64,000 nt of DNA from assembly GCF_000422705.1 (NCBI RefSeq), contig NZ_KE383908.1:28553-92552 (forward strand), in the 5' to 3' direction. The notes under the pieces were generated by a model, which had not been told where the DNA came from, searched no databases, and was given only the letters and a program-made list of their open reading frames with translations. The number at the start of each line of letters is the position of its first letter. The first letter of the stretch is position 1. This DNA is from Flavobacterium soli DSM 19725 (lineage in GTDB: Bacteria; Bacteroidota; Bacteroidia; Flavobacteriales; Flavobacteriaceae). Of this stretch, positions 35,562 through 43,347 are shown in pieces. The position numbers and the translations under genes are program-made.

Positions 35562-36419
35562 CTACTTTCCGTATATTTTTTTAAAAGCATTCATGACAGC
35601 CTGGTGTAATATTGTAGCATGATTTTCATCTGGCAGATAATCAAAATAGACTTTTAACTGTTTGCTCTTTGAAGCTTTTAATTTTTCTACCAATAGATTT
35701 GCATCTACTTCCATCACCCTTGGCACTTCGGTTGGGGTGAGGCCTTCCTTCCCTACTGCTATATAAACGGTAGTGTTTTGCAAAAAACTTTCCTTGAAGA
35801 TCACCGAATCCTTGTCTAACAGCGAGCCATTGTTCCACCATAGACTCGGACTGATGATGCAATAGGTGTCAAAAAGGGTGGGTTTTGTCAAGAGTATATC
35901 CGTGATGAGCAAGCCTCCCAGCGATTGTCCGATTATGGTTTTGGAAGTTGTTGTCCTGTAGTTCTGGTTGATGTAGGGTTGCAATTCCTTTTCGATAAAC
36001 GAGATAAAATTTTCCGACCTTCCGCTGGTGGGGAATTTTTTCTGATCGGAGGTTATCGTGGTGGGAAAGGTAAAATCCCTTCTCCTATCGACCGTTGCAA
36101 TGCCTACCACAATTGATTTTGGCACTTGGTTGACCCATTCAAAGCTGTTGAACTGTACCAGGCCTGCAATATGGATAAAATCCTCATCTGCTGAACCATC
36201 TAGCAGGTATATCACCGGATATCGTGTTGTTGCATCTGCATCATAGCCTTCGGGAAGGTAGATATTGAGTGTCCGGCTTTCGCCTAATATTTTTGAGGGC
36301 AATTCATCTATTACTCCCAAAACGAAAGGCTTGCTGGTTGCTGGAATTGGTGTCTTGGTTTGTGCCATTGCTGTAAAAAACTGCAGAAAGCATACACCCA
36401 ATAGGATACTTTTTTTCAT
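35562..36419 (-). CDS. Secreted alpha/beta-hydrolase esterase (esterase D/IroE-like)
   Basis: With ATG 36419 as start (MKKSILLGVCFLQFFTAMAQ) the protein has 285 residues and a signal peptide; an earlier in-frame ATG at 36449 would put charged residues before it. The rest is a PF00756-type alpha/beta hydrolase: RTLNIYLPEGYD, YPVIYLLDG, the nucleophile elbow GQSLGG (Ser in IIGQSLGGLLI), and His in the C-terminal DENHATILHQA. Relatives hydrolyse siderophore esters, acyl esters or S-formylglutathione; the exported form makes a siderophore or polysaccharide ester possible, but the substrate is not readable. Confidence 0.87.
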   Translation of the reverse strand: MKKSILLGVCFLQFFTAMAQTKTPIPATSKPFVLGVIDELPSKILGESRTLNIYLPEGYDADATTRYPVIYLLDGSADEDFIHIAGLVQFNSFEWVNQVPKSIVVGIATVDRRRDFTFPTTITSDQKKFPTSGRSENFISFIEKELQPYINQNYRTTTSKTIIGQSLGGLLITDILLTKPTLFDTYCIISPSLWWNNGSLLDKDSVIFKESFLQNTTVYIAVGKEGLTPTEVPRVMEVDANLLVEKLKASKSKQLKVYFDYLPDENHATILHQAVMNAFKKIYGK

Positions 36420-36609
36420 GAGGACCGTTATTTTTTTGGCAACAGCCAAGTTACTTCTTTTCTTTTATATGTGCTAACCTGCTTTAGGGACGAATTTGAC
36501 CCTACCCCTATTTCTTGTCCCAGTTCAATGTGAGTGATGTGATTTTGTAAGATCTTTGTAAAACAAAATACGGATATTCCGAACACATTAACCAACACAT
36601 ACCAGACTT

Positions 36610-36900
36610 ATGGAAACAATTCGACTAGAAGTAAACGAAAAAAACCACGGTGCTTTCAACCTTTATGAAGATGGGAAGAAGCTGGGTGAAATGACCATCA
36701 GCTTGAAGGAAGATCTCTTGACGGTTTATCATACCGGAGTGGAGAAAGAAGCTGAAGGAAGAGGCTATGCCAAGAAATTATTGGAGGAAATGACGGCTTA
36801 TGCCCGAAACCACAAACTGATGGTCCTGCCCTTGTGTCCTTATGTGCATGCACAGTTTAAAAAGAAGCCTGACCAGTATCAGGATATCTGGAAAAAATAA
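36610..36900 (+). CDS. GNAT-like N-acetyltransferase (YjdJ type)
   Basis: The 96-residue protein is the short GCN5-related acetyltransferase of PF14542: LYEDGKKLGEMTI, then the acetyl-CoA loop VEKEAEGRGYAKKLLEEM, and the characteristic end LPLCPYVHAQFKKKPDQYQD. It uses acetyl-CoA to modify an unknown amine. It is convergent with the nuclease gene, with 15 bp between the stops. Confidence 0.9.
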   Translation: METIRLEVNEKNHGAFNLYEDGKKLGEMTISLKEDLLTVYHTGVEKEAEGRGYAKKLLEEMTAYARNHKLMVLPLCPYVHAQFKKKPDQYQDIWKK

Positions 36901-36915
36901 ACGGAAAGGCAGCTC

Positions 36916-37410
36916 TTAGTTGCCTTTCTTGCGTTTTTGCTTTCTCCATTCCCAGGGAGCTATTGGTGCGGAATCTTTCCAGAGTCCGTGTTGTCTTTTT
37001 CGGGCTTTTATTTCGAGTTTTGCATATTCCTTGTCAGTAGAATACTTCTTATAATGCCAGGCAAAACCGTTTGCTACCAACTCCTTGTTTACACATTCCT
37101 TGCCTACATAGATTTCGGCAATGAGTCGCTTGTAGCGATCGGTGGTGCCGTCACTTACCACAGTTACAGTCTTCCCGAAACATAGATCGCTGGCAAATTG
37201 CTTGGCACTTTGGCTGTAGGCCTGCTTCTTTTCGGGGCAGTCTACATGGGCGAGCCTTATGGTGGTTTGCTTGTTGTTTGCCAAAACAATATAGGTGTCG
37301 CCATCCTTGACAGCCGTTACTTTTGCTATGAAGGTGACGGGTGTTTTCTTGATGAGGGCGGCATCTGGACCACAAAGGGCAAGAAAGAGAAAGGCGAATA
37401 GATATTTCAT
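36916..37410 (-). CDS. Thermonuclease (SNase) family exported nuclease
   Basis: The 164-residue protein has an N-terminal signal-like segment (MKYLFAFLFLALCG) and an SNase OB fold. Catalytic residues corresponding to Arg35, Glu43 and Arg87 of staphylococcal nuclease appear as Arg52 and Glu60 in IRLAHVDCPE and Arg95 in DRYKRLIAEIYV. ELVANGFAWHYKKYS and the basic tail (WEWRKQKRKKGN) are typical. It should cleave DNA or RNA outside the cytoplasm, likely with calcium. It stands alone. Confidence 0.92.
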   Translation of the reverse strand: MKYLFAFLFLALCGPDAALIKKTPVTFIAKVTAVKDGDTYIVLANNKQTTIRLAHVDCPEKKQAYSQSAKQFASDLCFGKTVTVVSDGTTDRYKRLIAEIYVGKECVNKELVANGFAWHYKKYSTDKEYAKLEIKARKRQHGLWKDSAPIAPWEWRKQKRKKGN

Positions 37411-37849
37411 ATAAAAAGTATTTTGGATTGGAATCCTACTGCCGTAAAAATAGTGCTTTTAATCCAAAACTGCTTGGGGAATTGCACAGAACCCACTTCT
37501 ATCTTGAACTTATTATTTATGATTTGGCTTTTCCAAAATAATGTGCTGAGAAACATATCTTATAAGAAATGAGTTAAAAACCATAAATATGCTGGATGGA
37601 CAATTGCTACTTTTACTTCAGATAAAATGCCTAATGAACCGCTAGTACTTTTTAAACAAAGACGACGGGTAGTCAGGTTGCCGAGGAGGCTGTAGCAGGT
37701 TCCTGCACTTTCCACCCGTTCGTGCAGGGAGAAAACCAACGTCGGCGCTTTTTTGCGGAAACTGATCAGCAACACGGCAACAAAAGTTATAGCGGTTCAG
37801 CTGGGTGTTATCTATAGGATGCAAGAAATAAACCTAAAAAAGCAAGGTT
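37411..37849. other. Non-coding stretch with a GC-richer patch
   Basis: About 440 bp lack a convincing gene. From about 37650 to 37800 the base composition is clearly GC-richer than the surroundings and contains short inverted pieces (GCAGGTTCCTGC; CGGGTAGTC). It could be an RNA element or a decayed gene. I could not match it to a known RNA family. Confidence 0.4.
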
Positions 37850-37939
37850 ATGGAATGGATGGAAATCATTGGAATGATTGCCCTTGTGGTGGTTGTGGTG
37901 AAATTTTGGAACACCGGAAGAGGTCTGTTGGAACGTTAA
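37850..37939 (+). CDS. Possible 29-residue single-helix membrane peptide
   Basis: ATG at 37850 is preceded by AAAAAAGCAAGG, a plausible ribosome-binding region. It encodes an acidic start (MEWMEIIGM), a hydrophobic helix (IALVVVVVKFW) and a basic end (NTGRGLLER). The arrangement acidic-out, basic-in with one helix is that of small membrane peptides. It is too short for most gene finders. Support is only this pattern, so a chance frame remains possible. Confidence 0.4.
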   Translation: MEWMEIIGMIALVVVVVKFWNTGRGLLER

Positions 37940-38157
37940 TCATTTAGAAGAATTTATTCCTCTTGATGATGGCTTGAAGCCTTGTTATGGTTCTTGATTG
38001 CGGTTTTTTATTTTACCACATAGAGACATAGAAATAAAAGAAGGGATAAGACCAATTATTGGTTACACATAGATTGTAATGGATGTGACAACGGGATAAT
38101 TCCTATAAAATATTGGCAGTTAGAGCTCCTCATCTTACGGGAGTGTAGGCTGCTACA

Positions 38158-38196
38158 AACCCTTTGTATCGGAACAGTTGCAAAGGGTTTTCTTTT
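38158..38196 (+). terminator. Hairpin terminator
   Basis: AACCCTTTG (38158-38166) pairs with CAAAGGGTT (38181-38189), followed by TTCTTTTTT. It may end a transcript containing the 29-residue reading frame, with about 220 bp of non-coding DNA between. Confidence 0.7.
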
Positions 38197-38224
38197 TTGG
38201 CACTATTACTAGGCCAGAAACTTG

Positions 38225-38280
38225 TGTCTTGTCGTGAAATAGGTTTACACAAAATTGTAAACCTATTTCAGGACAAGACA
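38225..38280. repeat. Near-perfect 25-bp inverted repeat
   Basis: Arms 38225-38249 and 38256-38280 pair with a single mismatch around a 6-bp loop. The left arm reads TGTCTTGTCGTGAAATAGG then TTTACA. Such long arms with TGTCCTGAAATAGG-type ends resemble insertion-sequence termini lying back to back or a miniature element. The gene fragment at 38263-38409 runs into it. Confidence 0.7.
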
Positions 38281-38409
38281 ATTTAATACTTCCTTTTTTT
38301 GAATAGAATCAATAGCTTCAATTTTTTCAAATTGATAAACATACTTTTCTTGACTAAAGGAAATAAAGAAATTAAGAAGTAAAATCAGAATAATTATTCT
38401 TTGTTTCAT
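38263..38409 (-). pseudogene. 5' fragment of an exported-protein gene, cut by the inverted repeat
   Basis: ATG at 38409 opens a 48-codon frame with a clear signal peptide (MKQRIIILILLLNFFISFSQ) and about 20 mature residues (EKYVYQFEKIEAIDSIQKKE). The frame then enters the inverted repeat, which supplies the last codons and a TAG at 38263-38265. No continuation is seen on the other side of the repeat. This is best read as the remaining start of a secreted-protein gene truncated by an insertion or deletion at the repeat. Confidence 0.6.
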
Positions 38410-38521
38410 AAAATTGAGTGTTCATTTTTGCAGATTTCACGAAATCTTGACACTAACTTGTGTATACCCGCTAAAAAGTAGCGACTATACTCCCAAAACA
38501 AAGTAGATTGTCCCTACTTCG

Positions 38522-38622
38522 TAGCGTATTATATTCTAAAAGTACTAAAACTTTTAACATCCCCATATTTACTCTAAAAAAATGATGCATTATGGTTTTC
38601 CTTAAAGCCATAGCCTTTTTTA
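38522..38622 (+). repeat. Direct repeat A (partner at 43348-43454)
   Basis: TAGCGTATTATATTCTAAAA, GTACTAAAACTTTTAACATC, then CCC and a degenerate ATTATGGTTTTCCTTAAAG. It aligns over about 100 bp with 43348-43454, with the shared core CTTTTAACATCCCCA. Its hairpin is the decayed form of the TTACGG-TTTT-CCGTAA dyad kept in the partner. The rest of the 38410-38907 stretch holds no gene that I can support. Confidence 0.65.
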
Positions 38623-38877
38623 GAATGAGACATAGATTCCTCGTTCCTCGGAATGACAACTAAACCGATTAACTTTGTGAGATGGTTTGAGCGATAGCAG
38701 GTCTATTTGTGCTCAGATTATCTCCCTAGATTTATTTACCTCAACTCATAGCAAACTTGAAGTTCCCAGAAATAAGCATCAAAAAATACTACCGATGGGT
38801 TTCGACAAAATATTTAAAATGTTTCACGCAACCTTTTTTATTAACACGTATCTTCCTTAATAGCATTCTAAAATTAA

Positions 38878-38885
38878 TATATTTG
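38878..38885 (+). promoter_or_regulatory. -7 promoter element of the ankyrin gene
   Basis: TATATTTG fits TAnnTTTG exactly and lies 22 bp before ATG 38908. Confidence 0.55.
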
Positions 38886-38907
38886 TGGAAAATACTAAAT
38901 AGTACTT

Positions 38908-39429
38908 ATGATAAAAAATTACATTTTGCTTTTCTTCTTTTTTGCTTTCCAATCGGTTTCTTCACAGGAAGCCTTGAATGTTTTTGATGTGGCCAGAAAA
39001 GGCACAGTCGAGCAGGCGAAAGCATTACATCAACAAGATCCCCATATTTTCAATACCGTTAATGAGGCCGGATATTCTCCTTTGATACTGGCTTGTTACC
39101 GTGGTAATAATGAAGTAGCCCAGTTTTTAATAGAAAATGGAAGCGATGTAAACGGAAGCAGTAGCATGGGAACTCCTCTTATGGCAGCAGTTGTAAAGGG
39201 AAATATTCCAGTTGTAAAGATGCTTTTATCGAAAAAGGCTGCAATTGATTTGGCTGATGCCAATGGTATAACACCTCTTATCTATGCTGTACAGTTTAAC
39301 AATGTGGCGCTAACAAAGCTCCTCTTGGACTATAAGGCCGACAAGACGAAGGTAGATAAAAGTGGTAAAACTGCTTTTGAATATGCCACATTTTCAGGAA
39401 ATGAAACCCTAATTAATCTATTAAAATAA
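38908..39429 (+). CDS. Exported ankyrin repeat protein
   Basis: The 173-residue protein has a signal peptide (MIKNYILLFFFFAFQSVSSQ) followed by four ankyrin repeats: AGYSPLILACYRGNNEVAQFLI, a second with SMGTPLMAAVVKGNIPVVKMLL, a third with NGITPLIYAVQFNNVALTKLLL, and a final half repeat (SGKTAFEYATFSGNETLINLL). It is predicted periplasmic and to bind another protein. The DOMON-T9SS gene follows after 13 bp, so the two are likely one operon. Confidence 0.9.
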   Translation: MIKNYILLFFFFAFQSVSSQEALNVFDVARKGTVEQAKALHQQDPHIFNTVNEAGYSPLILACYRGNNEVAQFLIENGSDVNGSSSMGTPLMAAVVKGNIPVVKMLLSKKAAIDLADANGITPLIYAVQFNNVALTKLLLDYKADKTKVDKSGKTAFEYATFSGNETLINLLK

Positions 39430-39442
39430 AAAAAAAACAATT

Positions 39443-40225
39443 ATGAAAAGAAAATTACTTTTAGTGTTCTGCATGTTTGCTTCGGCCTTGTCGTTTGCAC
39501 AAACAAAATCGACAGGTGAAGTGAATTTGTCAACTAATGTAAAGGCTACATTAGAATTGAATAACACAACAACAACGGCTAAACTTACATTGGTAGGGCC
39601 AAATGATAGATGGTTTGCTTTGCAATTCGGGTCATTTTCTAATGGACAAGGAATGATGTTGGGTACTGATATGGTATATTGGAACAATACAACATTAGTT
39701 GATTGTGTTCAGCAAGGAGAAGGACAAGTGCCTGATGAAGACACAAACAATTGGACATTCGTTTCCAATACTAACAACTCTCCATCTACGGGTTTGAGAA
39801 CAATTGTTTTCACAAGGCCTTTCAATACGGGTGATGCTAATGATTTTGTATTTAATTATAATGCAACGACTATTGATTTTGCTTGGGCGAGAAGAAGTAA
39901 TGCAGGTTATACAATTAACAACCATGGAGCAAATAGAGGGTATGTTATAAATGCTCCATTTACAGTGTTAGGGGTTGAAGATTTTTCTTTGAATGCTTCG
40001 GCGGTTTACCCAAATCCTTCTAAAGGGAACTTTACAGTAACTTCTAAAACTACTTTGGAAACCATCAGTATCTATACTCAAACTGGTGCTTTTGTAAAAA
40101 CCATCACGGTTGGTGCCGGAGCTACTGAAGTAGAGGTTGATGCCGAAGGTTTGGCTCAAGGGGTTTATTTACTGGAACTTCAGAATGCATCTGAGAAATC
40201 ATGGAAAAAGATTATAATTAATTAG
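39443..40225 (+). CDS. DOMON-like domain protein with T9SS type A sorting signal
   Basis: The 260-residue protein has a signal peptide (ending SFAQ), a DOMON-like beta-sandwich (about 25-170) with DRWFALQFGSFSNGQGMMLGTDMVYW, the pattern of DOMON proteins that bind haem or sugar, and a type A sorting domain (about 185-260; VYPNPSKGNFTV, SIYTQTGAFVKTI, GLAQGVYLLELQN). It should be secreted through the T9SS. DOMON axial haem ligands (usually Met and His) are not certain, although MM and NNHG are present. The ankyrin gene 13 bp upstream may encode a partner. A terminator follows. Confidence 0.85.
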   Translation: MKRKLLLVFCMFASALSFAQTKSTGEVNLSTNVKATLELNNTTTTAKLTLVGPNDRWFALQFGSFSNGQGMMLGTDMVYWNNTTLVDCVQQGEGQVPDEDTNNWTFVSNTNNSPSTGLRTIVFTRPFNTGDANDFVFNYNATTIDFAWARRSNAGYTINNHGANRGYVINAPFTVLGVEDFSLNASAVYPNPSKGNFTVTSKTTLETISIYTQTGAFVKTITVGAGATEVEVDAEGLAQGVYLLELQNASEKSWKKIIIN

Positions 40226-40249
40226 ATAGTAATTATAGATTGAGAGAAG

Positions 40250-40277
40250 GGTCGGTTGTTATAACCGACCTTTTTTT
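40250..40277 (+). terminator. Terminator of the ankyrin-DOMON unit
   Basis: GGTCGGTT (40250-40257) pairs with AACCGACC (40263-40270), followed by T7. After it, at 40376-40391, is a short GC-rich hairpin CGCGAAGGGATTCGCG. Confidence 0.88.
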
Positions 40278-40443
40278 GTTTTGTTTTTTAGGGGGTTTGG
40301 ATTGGATTGTCTTGAAATTGGTTTATAGTTTTGTAAATTTATTTTAGGACGAGACAGGGATATCCGGAGCATCCACGCGAAGGGATTCGCGCGGTAGCGG
40401 GGTTAACTGTTTGATATCTGAGAGACGGATTAGTTGCCGTTTT

Positions 40444-42321
40444 TTAATTTAAATTTAATAACCACTCAGAAATTTCGTCTAAACCATTTCTATGAGTTAA
40501 TCTTTCTATCGTCATTTTTTCTACGGCGATAGTATTTAAATGTTTTTTACATTTAGACTCTTTCTTCTTTTTATCTTCATCATTTAATTCTTCCCACATT
40601 CTACCGTTGCTAGCATTTTGAAGCGTTTGCGCAACAATCAATGGAACGTCCATTTCATCTGTAATTTCAGGAACAACTATAATTAAACCATTCATGGCGT
40701 ACGACTCCTCAATAGCTTCTTTTGTAAGGTAATTTTCTAGTTCTGTTTTTGTAGTATTAAAACCTTTCTTATTTTCTTGTTGGTTAATCTTATCAACGTA
40801 GTCCCTATAATCAGGTATGTCATTATCATAAATATGTAGCTCTGGCTTACCTAAACCATCTAAATATTTATTGTCAATATAAAATTTTAAACAAGAGCCA
40901 CCAGAAATTACAATTGCAATATCTTGTCTTTCATCCAAAGGAATTATAGCATGATTGTAAGTATTTAACAACTTACTGTATCTTTTTAAAGCGTTTACAT
41001 CATGGTTTCCTTCGACGAATAAAAGTTTGGAAATTTTATCTGCAGGATTTGGCAAGACACCAAGTGTGTCAATTATTCTATTTATGGTTTCTTCGTTTAA
41101 CTCTTGAGTTTCAATATCAACTCCATATTCAACAACATTTTGATTTTCAATCGATTTATAAATATAAATTAAAGATTCCATTGGAATTTCACGAACCAAA
41201 TTAGCACTATGGGTTGTAAAAAAAACTTGAATGTTTGATCGCTCGCTTAATTTTATCAAAGAATTTATTAATATTTTTTGATGGTTAGGATGCTGTGCAG
41301 TTTCAGGTTCTTCAATAGCATAAATTATTGAAGGTGCGGAAGTTTCGATTTTCTTCTTCTCTGCTTGAGCTTGAAAAAAACTTAATAACACTAATCTTTT
41401 TACTCCGCTACCACGTTTATTTAGCGGAACATTATTTTCATTAAGTAAAGTTAAATCAAATATTTTGTCCCAACTTGGGAGTTTGCTAAAGTCAGATTTC
41501 ATTTTTTCAGCAAGGCTAGCATCAATTTCTTTTAACTTTTCTAATGTTTGCTCAGCTACAATTGTTGATTTTGCTTTAATCTCAACTTCAATTTTATCTA
41601 ATAACTCTTTGATTTCAGGAATTGCTAATGTTTCCTTTATTGCTTGATTCATTGGATCCTGTACATCTTTGTCTTTGTCATTAATGGTCTTGTCAACTTT
41701 GAAAAGAGTAAAAATTGGTAAATAATCTTTTAATTTCGACCAAACAGCTTTTAAATTGTTCTCGGTATCCAAGCTTCCATCTACCTTCAGTTCTATTAAT
41801 TGTTTTTGACTTTGTAAATTTTCTTTAATAGCTTTTCTTATCGGCGGATTTTTTGTTTTGTTAATTCCCGCTAAATCAATTTCAAGTTCCGCTGCTAAAG
41901 CTTTAAGTGGAGAATTTTTCAATGTCAATATATAAAGAAGCTTCTCATGTATTTCATGTTCAGCAATAATGTAAGTGGCTTTGGTAATCGCTCCGCCAAT
42001 TTTAAATGTCTTTTTTATTTCTAATAATCCATTTTGATTGAGAAGGGATTCTTCTTTCAGTGAAGTTTCTACTGTCGAATCTAAAACAAGTTTCTCTCGA
42101 AAATCATCAAACAAGCAAGTAATTTCTATTAAATCATCATTGGAGTTGACTGATAGGTCTGTTTTCTCTATGCCATCGTTGAAGAAAATATTGATAGCTT
42201 CAAGAATTGTAGATTTTCCAATATCATTTTTTCCAATGATGCAGTTAAGATCTCCCAAATTAATGGTTAATTCATCTTGGTAAATTCGAAAATTTCGAAG
42301 TTTAATACTTACTAATTTCAT
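40444..42321 (-). CDS. OLD-family ATPase/TOPRIM nuclease
   Basis: The 625-residue protein has an SMC/ABC-type ATPase split by a helical region: Walker A IIGKNDIGKST (residues 28-38), signature GSGVKRLVLLSFF (304-316), Walker B IIYAIEEPE (332-340), and H-loop FFTTHSANL (367-375). A TOPRIM domain follows: LLFVEGNHD (433-441, Glu437) and ELHIYDND (494-501, Asp499 and Asp501), then the TELENYL motif common after OLD TOPRIM domains. This is the architecture of overcoming-lysogeny-defect nucleases and of the Gabija component GajA. It should be an ATP-regulated DNA nuclease. No UvrD-like GajB helicase is adjacent; instead a DUF1883-TIR gene lies 164 bp upstream on the same strand. Its DNA is more AT-rich than the flanking genes from 43.5 kb on, consistent with transfer. 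Confidence 0.88.
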   Translation of the reverse strand: MKLVSIKLRNFRIYQDELTINLGDLNCIIGKNDIGKSTILEAINIFFNDGIEKTDLSVNSNDDLIEITCLFDDFREKLVLDSTVETSLKEESLLNQNGLLEIKKTFKIGGAITKATYIIAEHEIHEKLLYILTLKNSPLKALAAELEIDLAGINKTKNPPIRKAIKENLQSQKQLIELKVDGSLDTENNLKAVWSKLKDYLPIFTLFKVDKTINDKDKDVQDPMNQAIKETLAIPEIKELLDKIEVEIKAKSTIVAEQTLEKLKEIDASLAEKMKSDFSKLPSWDKIFDLTLLNENNVPLNKRGSGVKRLVLLSFFQAQAEKKKIETSAPSIIYAIEEPETAQHPNHQKILINSLIKLSERSNIQVFFTTHSANLVREIPMESLIYIYKSIENQNVVEYGVDIETQELNEETINRIIDTLGVLPNPADKISKLLFVEGNHDVNALKRYSKLLNTYNHAIIPLDERQDIAIVISGGSCLKFYIDNKYLDGLGKPELHIYDNDIPDYRDYVDKINQQENKKGFNTTKTELENYLTKEAIEESYAMNGLIIVVPEITDEMDVPLIVAQTLQNASNGRMWEELNDEDKKKKESKCKKHLNTIAVEKMTIERLTHRNGLDEISEWLLNLN

Positions 42322-42485
42322 GATTGTATAATTTAAAATATAAGTTAACGGTTTCAGTATCCGTAATTGGTGGCTTTTAGCACATAAAGTTCAATAGATT
42401 TAGTAATATTATACCTTGTACATATGCTTCATAGAAGCGCTTCAACCGCCATATTACCAAAGTGATATTGTGTGTTCGTGCTTTT
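42322..42485. other. Gap between the TIR and OLD genes
   Basis: 164 bp with no gene. On the minus strand it holds short dyads (GCGGTTGAAGCGCTTC) and would contain any separate promoter for the OLD gene; no exact TAnnTTTG was found. Transcription from the TIR gene through this gap is possible. Confidence 0.4.
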
Positions 42486-43262
42486 TCATGCGTTTTGTAT
42501 AACTTCTGCAATTTCACCTGCAATTTCTTCAACAGTATATGAAGACGTATTTCTTGCTAACTTGTCTGCCAATGAAGGACTAAAGTCAATAACTTCTTTT
42601 TTTGTTATGTTATGCCATATGGGTAAAACTATTTGTTCTCCACTTACTGATTTTGTTATAATTCCGTCAAGTTCATAATTAGTCCATCCTTTTCTAATAA
42701 AATCTTTTGATAAAACCACAATTCCAAACTTACTATTAGCTAATCCCTTGTCAATTTTCCTTCTCAAACTATCTCCAATTTTCAGTTCAAACTCGTCATA
42801 CCAAACTGAAAGTCCTTCACTTTTTAATGCTTGTGCTAACGGTCTAACTACCTCATCTTTGTCTTCAGAAGCATGAGAAATAAATACGTCATATTGTTTT
42901 TCAGCCTCATTTGAATTGTTAAAAGGATATTCGTCATTTTTATGTACTAATGAAGGAACTGTTGATAGTGCTGGTTGTCTAAACTCTGGTAAAGTACTTG
43001 GCATCATTCTGATACTTGAGCGTACAGTTCCTCTTAAACCCTGCATATCCACTGTTACATGCCAACTACCTGTACTTGGAATAGAAAGTCGAACTGGTGA
43101 TTGTTTTGCTAAACCACCAAAATACCTATGCTGTCTACCATTTTTATAATTTTGAAAATTAGAGCTGTCCATTAGCCTCACGTTTGCAGCACTTCCTGAT
43201 AAAGTAATTTCTACAATTTGTCCCCTTTCTTTTCTTCCTAAGTCATAATGAGTGAAATTCAT
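42486..43262 (-). CDS. DUF1883-TIR domain protein
   Basis: The 258-residue protein joins an N-terminal DUF1883 domain (about 1-90; MNFTHYDLGRKERGQIVEI, YFGGLAKQSPVRLSIPSTGSW, VTVDMQGLRGTV) through a linker to a TIR domain (about 123-250). TIR motifs are YDVFISHASEDK (124-135), the BB-loop region WYDEFELKIGDSLRRKI, and SKDFIRKGWTNYEL with Glu197, at the place of the catalytic glutamate of NAD-cleaving TIR proteins. Bacterial TIR proteins often serve as NADases or signal-makers in anti-phage defence, with the extra domain sensing the trigger. The neighbour is an OLD-type nuclease. The function of DUF1883 is not established; it may sense or bind a ligand. Confidence 0.9.
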   Translation of the reverse strand: MNFTHYDLGRKERGQIVEITLSGSAANVRLMDSSNFQNYKNGRQHRYFGGLAKQSPVRLSIPSTGSWHVTVDMQGLRGTVRSSIRMMPSTLPEFRQPALSTVPSLVHKNDEYPFNNSNEAEKQYDVFISHASEDKDEVVRPLAQALKSEGLSVWYDEFELKIGDSLRRKIDKGLANSKFGIVVLSKDFIRKGWTNYELDGIITKSVSGEQIVLPIWHNITKKEVIDFSPSLADKLARNTSSYTVEEIAGEIAEVIQNA

Positions 43263-43347
43263 AAAATCTATAAGTATTTGATTAAATATTGTTCGTTAAG
43301 GTCACTCTATTAGCATGATACTTAACTTATTTATAACCGCTATTTCC

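Noticed and set aside
37560..37775. Minus-strand frames in the GC-richer patch
   Set aside because: Several overlapping frames are open there, none with a good start, and none resembles a known protein.
42322..42485. Integron attC site in the gap between the TIR and OLD genes
   Set aside because: Short GGTT/AACC pieces exist, but the ordered R and L core sites of an attC were not found and no integrase is present.
40444..43262. Gabija or Thoeris system
   Set aside because: No UvrD-like GajB helicase and no ThsA-type protein lie nearby; only the component families are shared.
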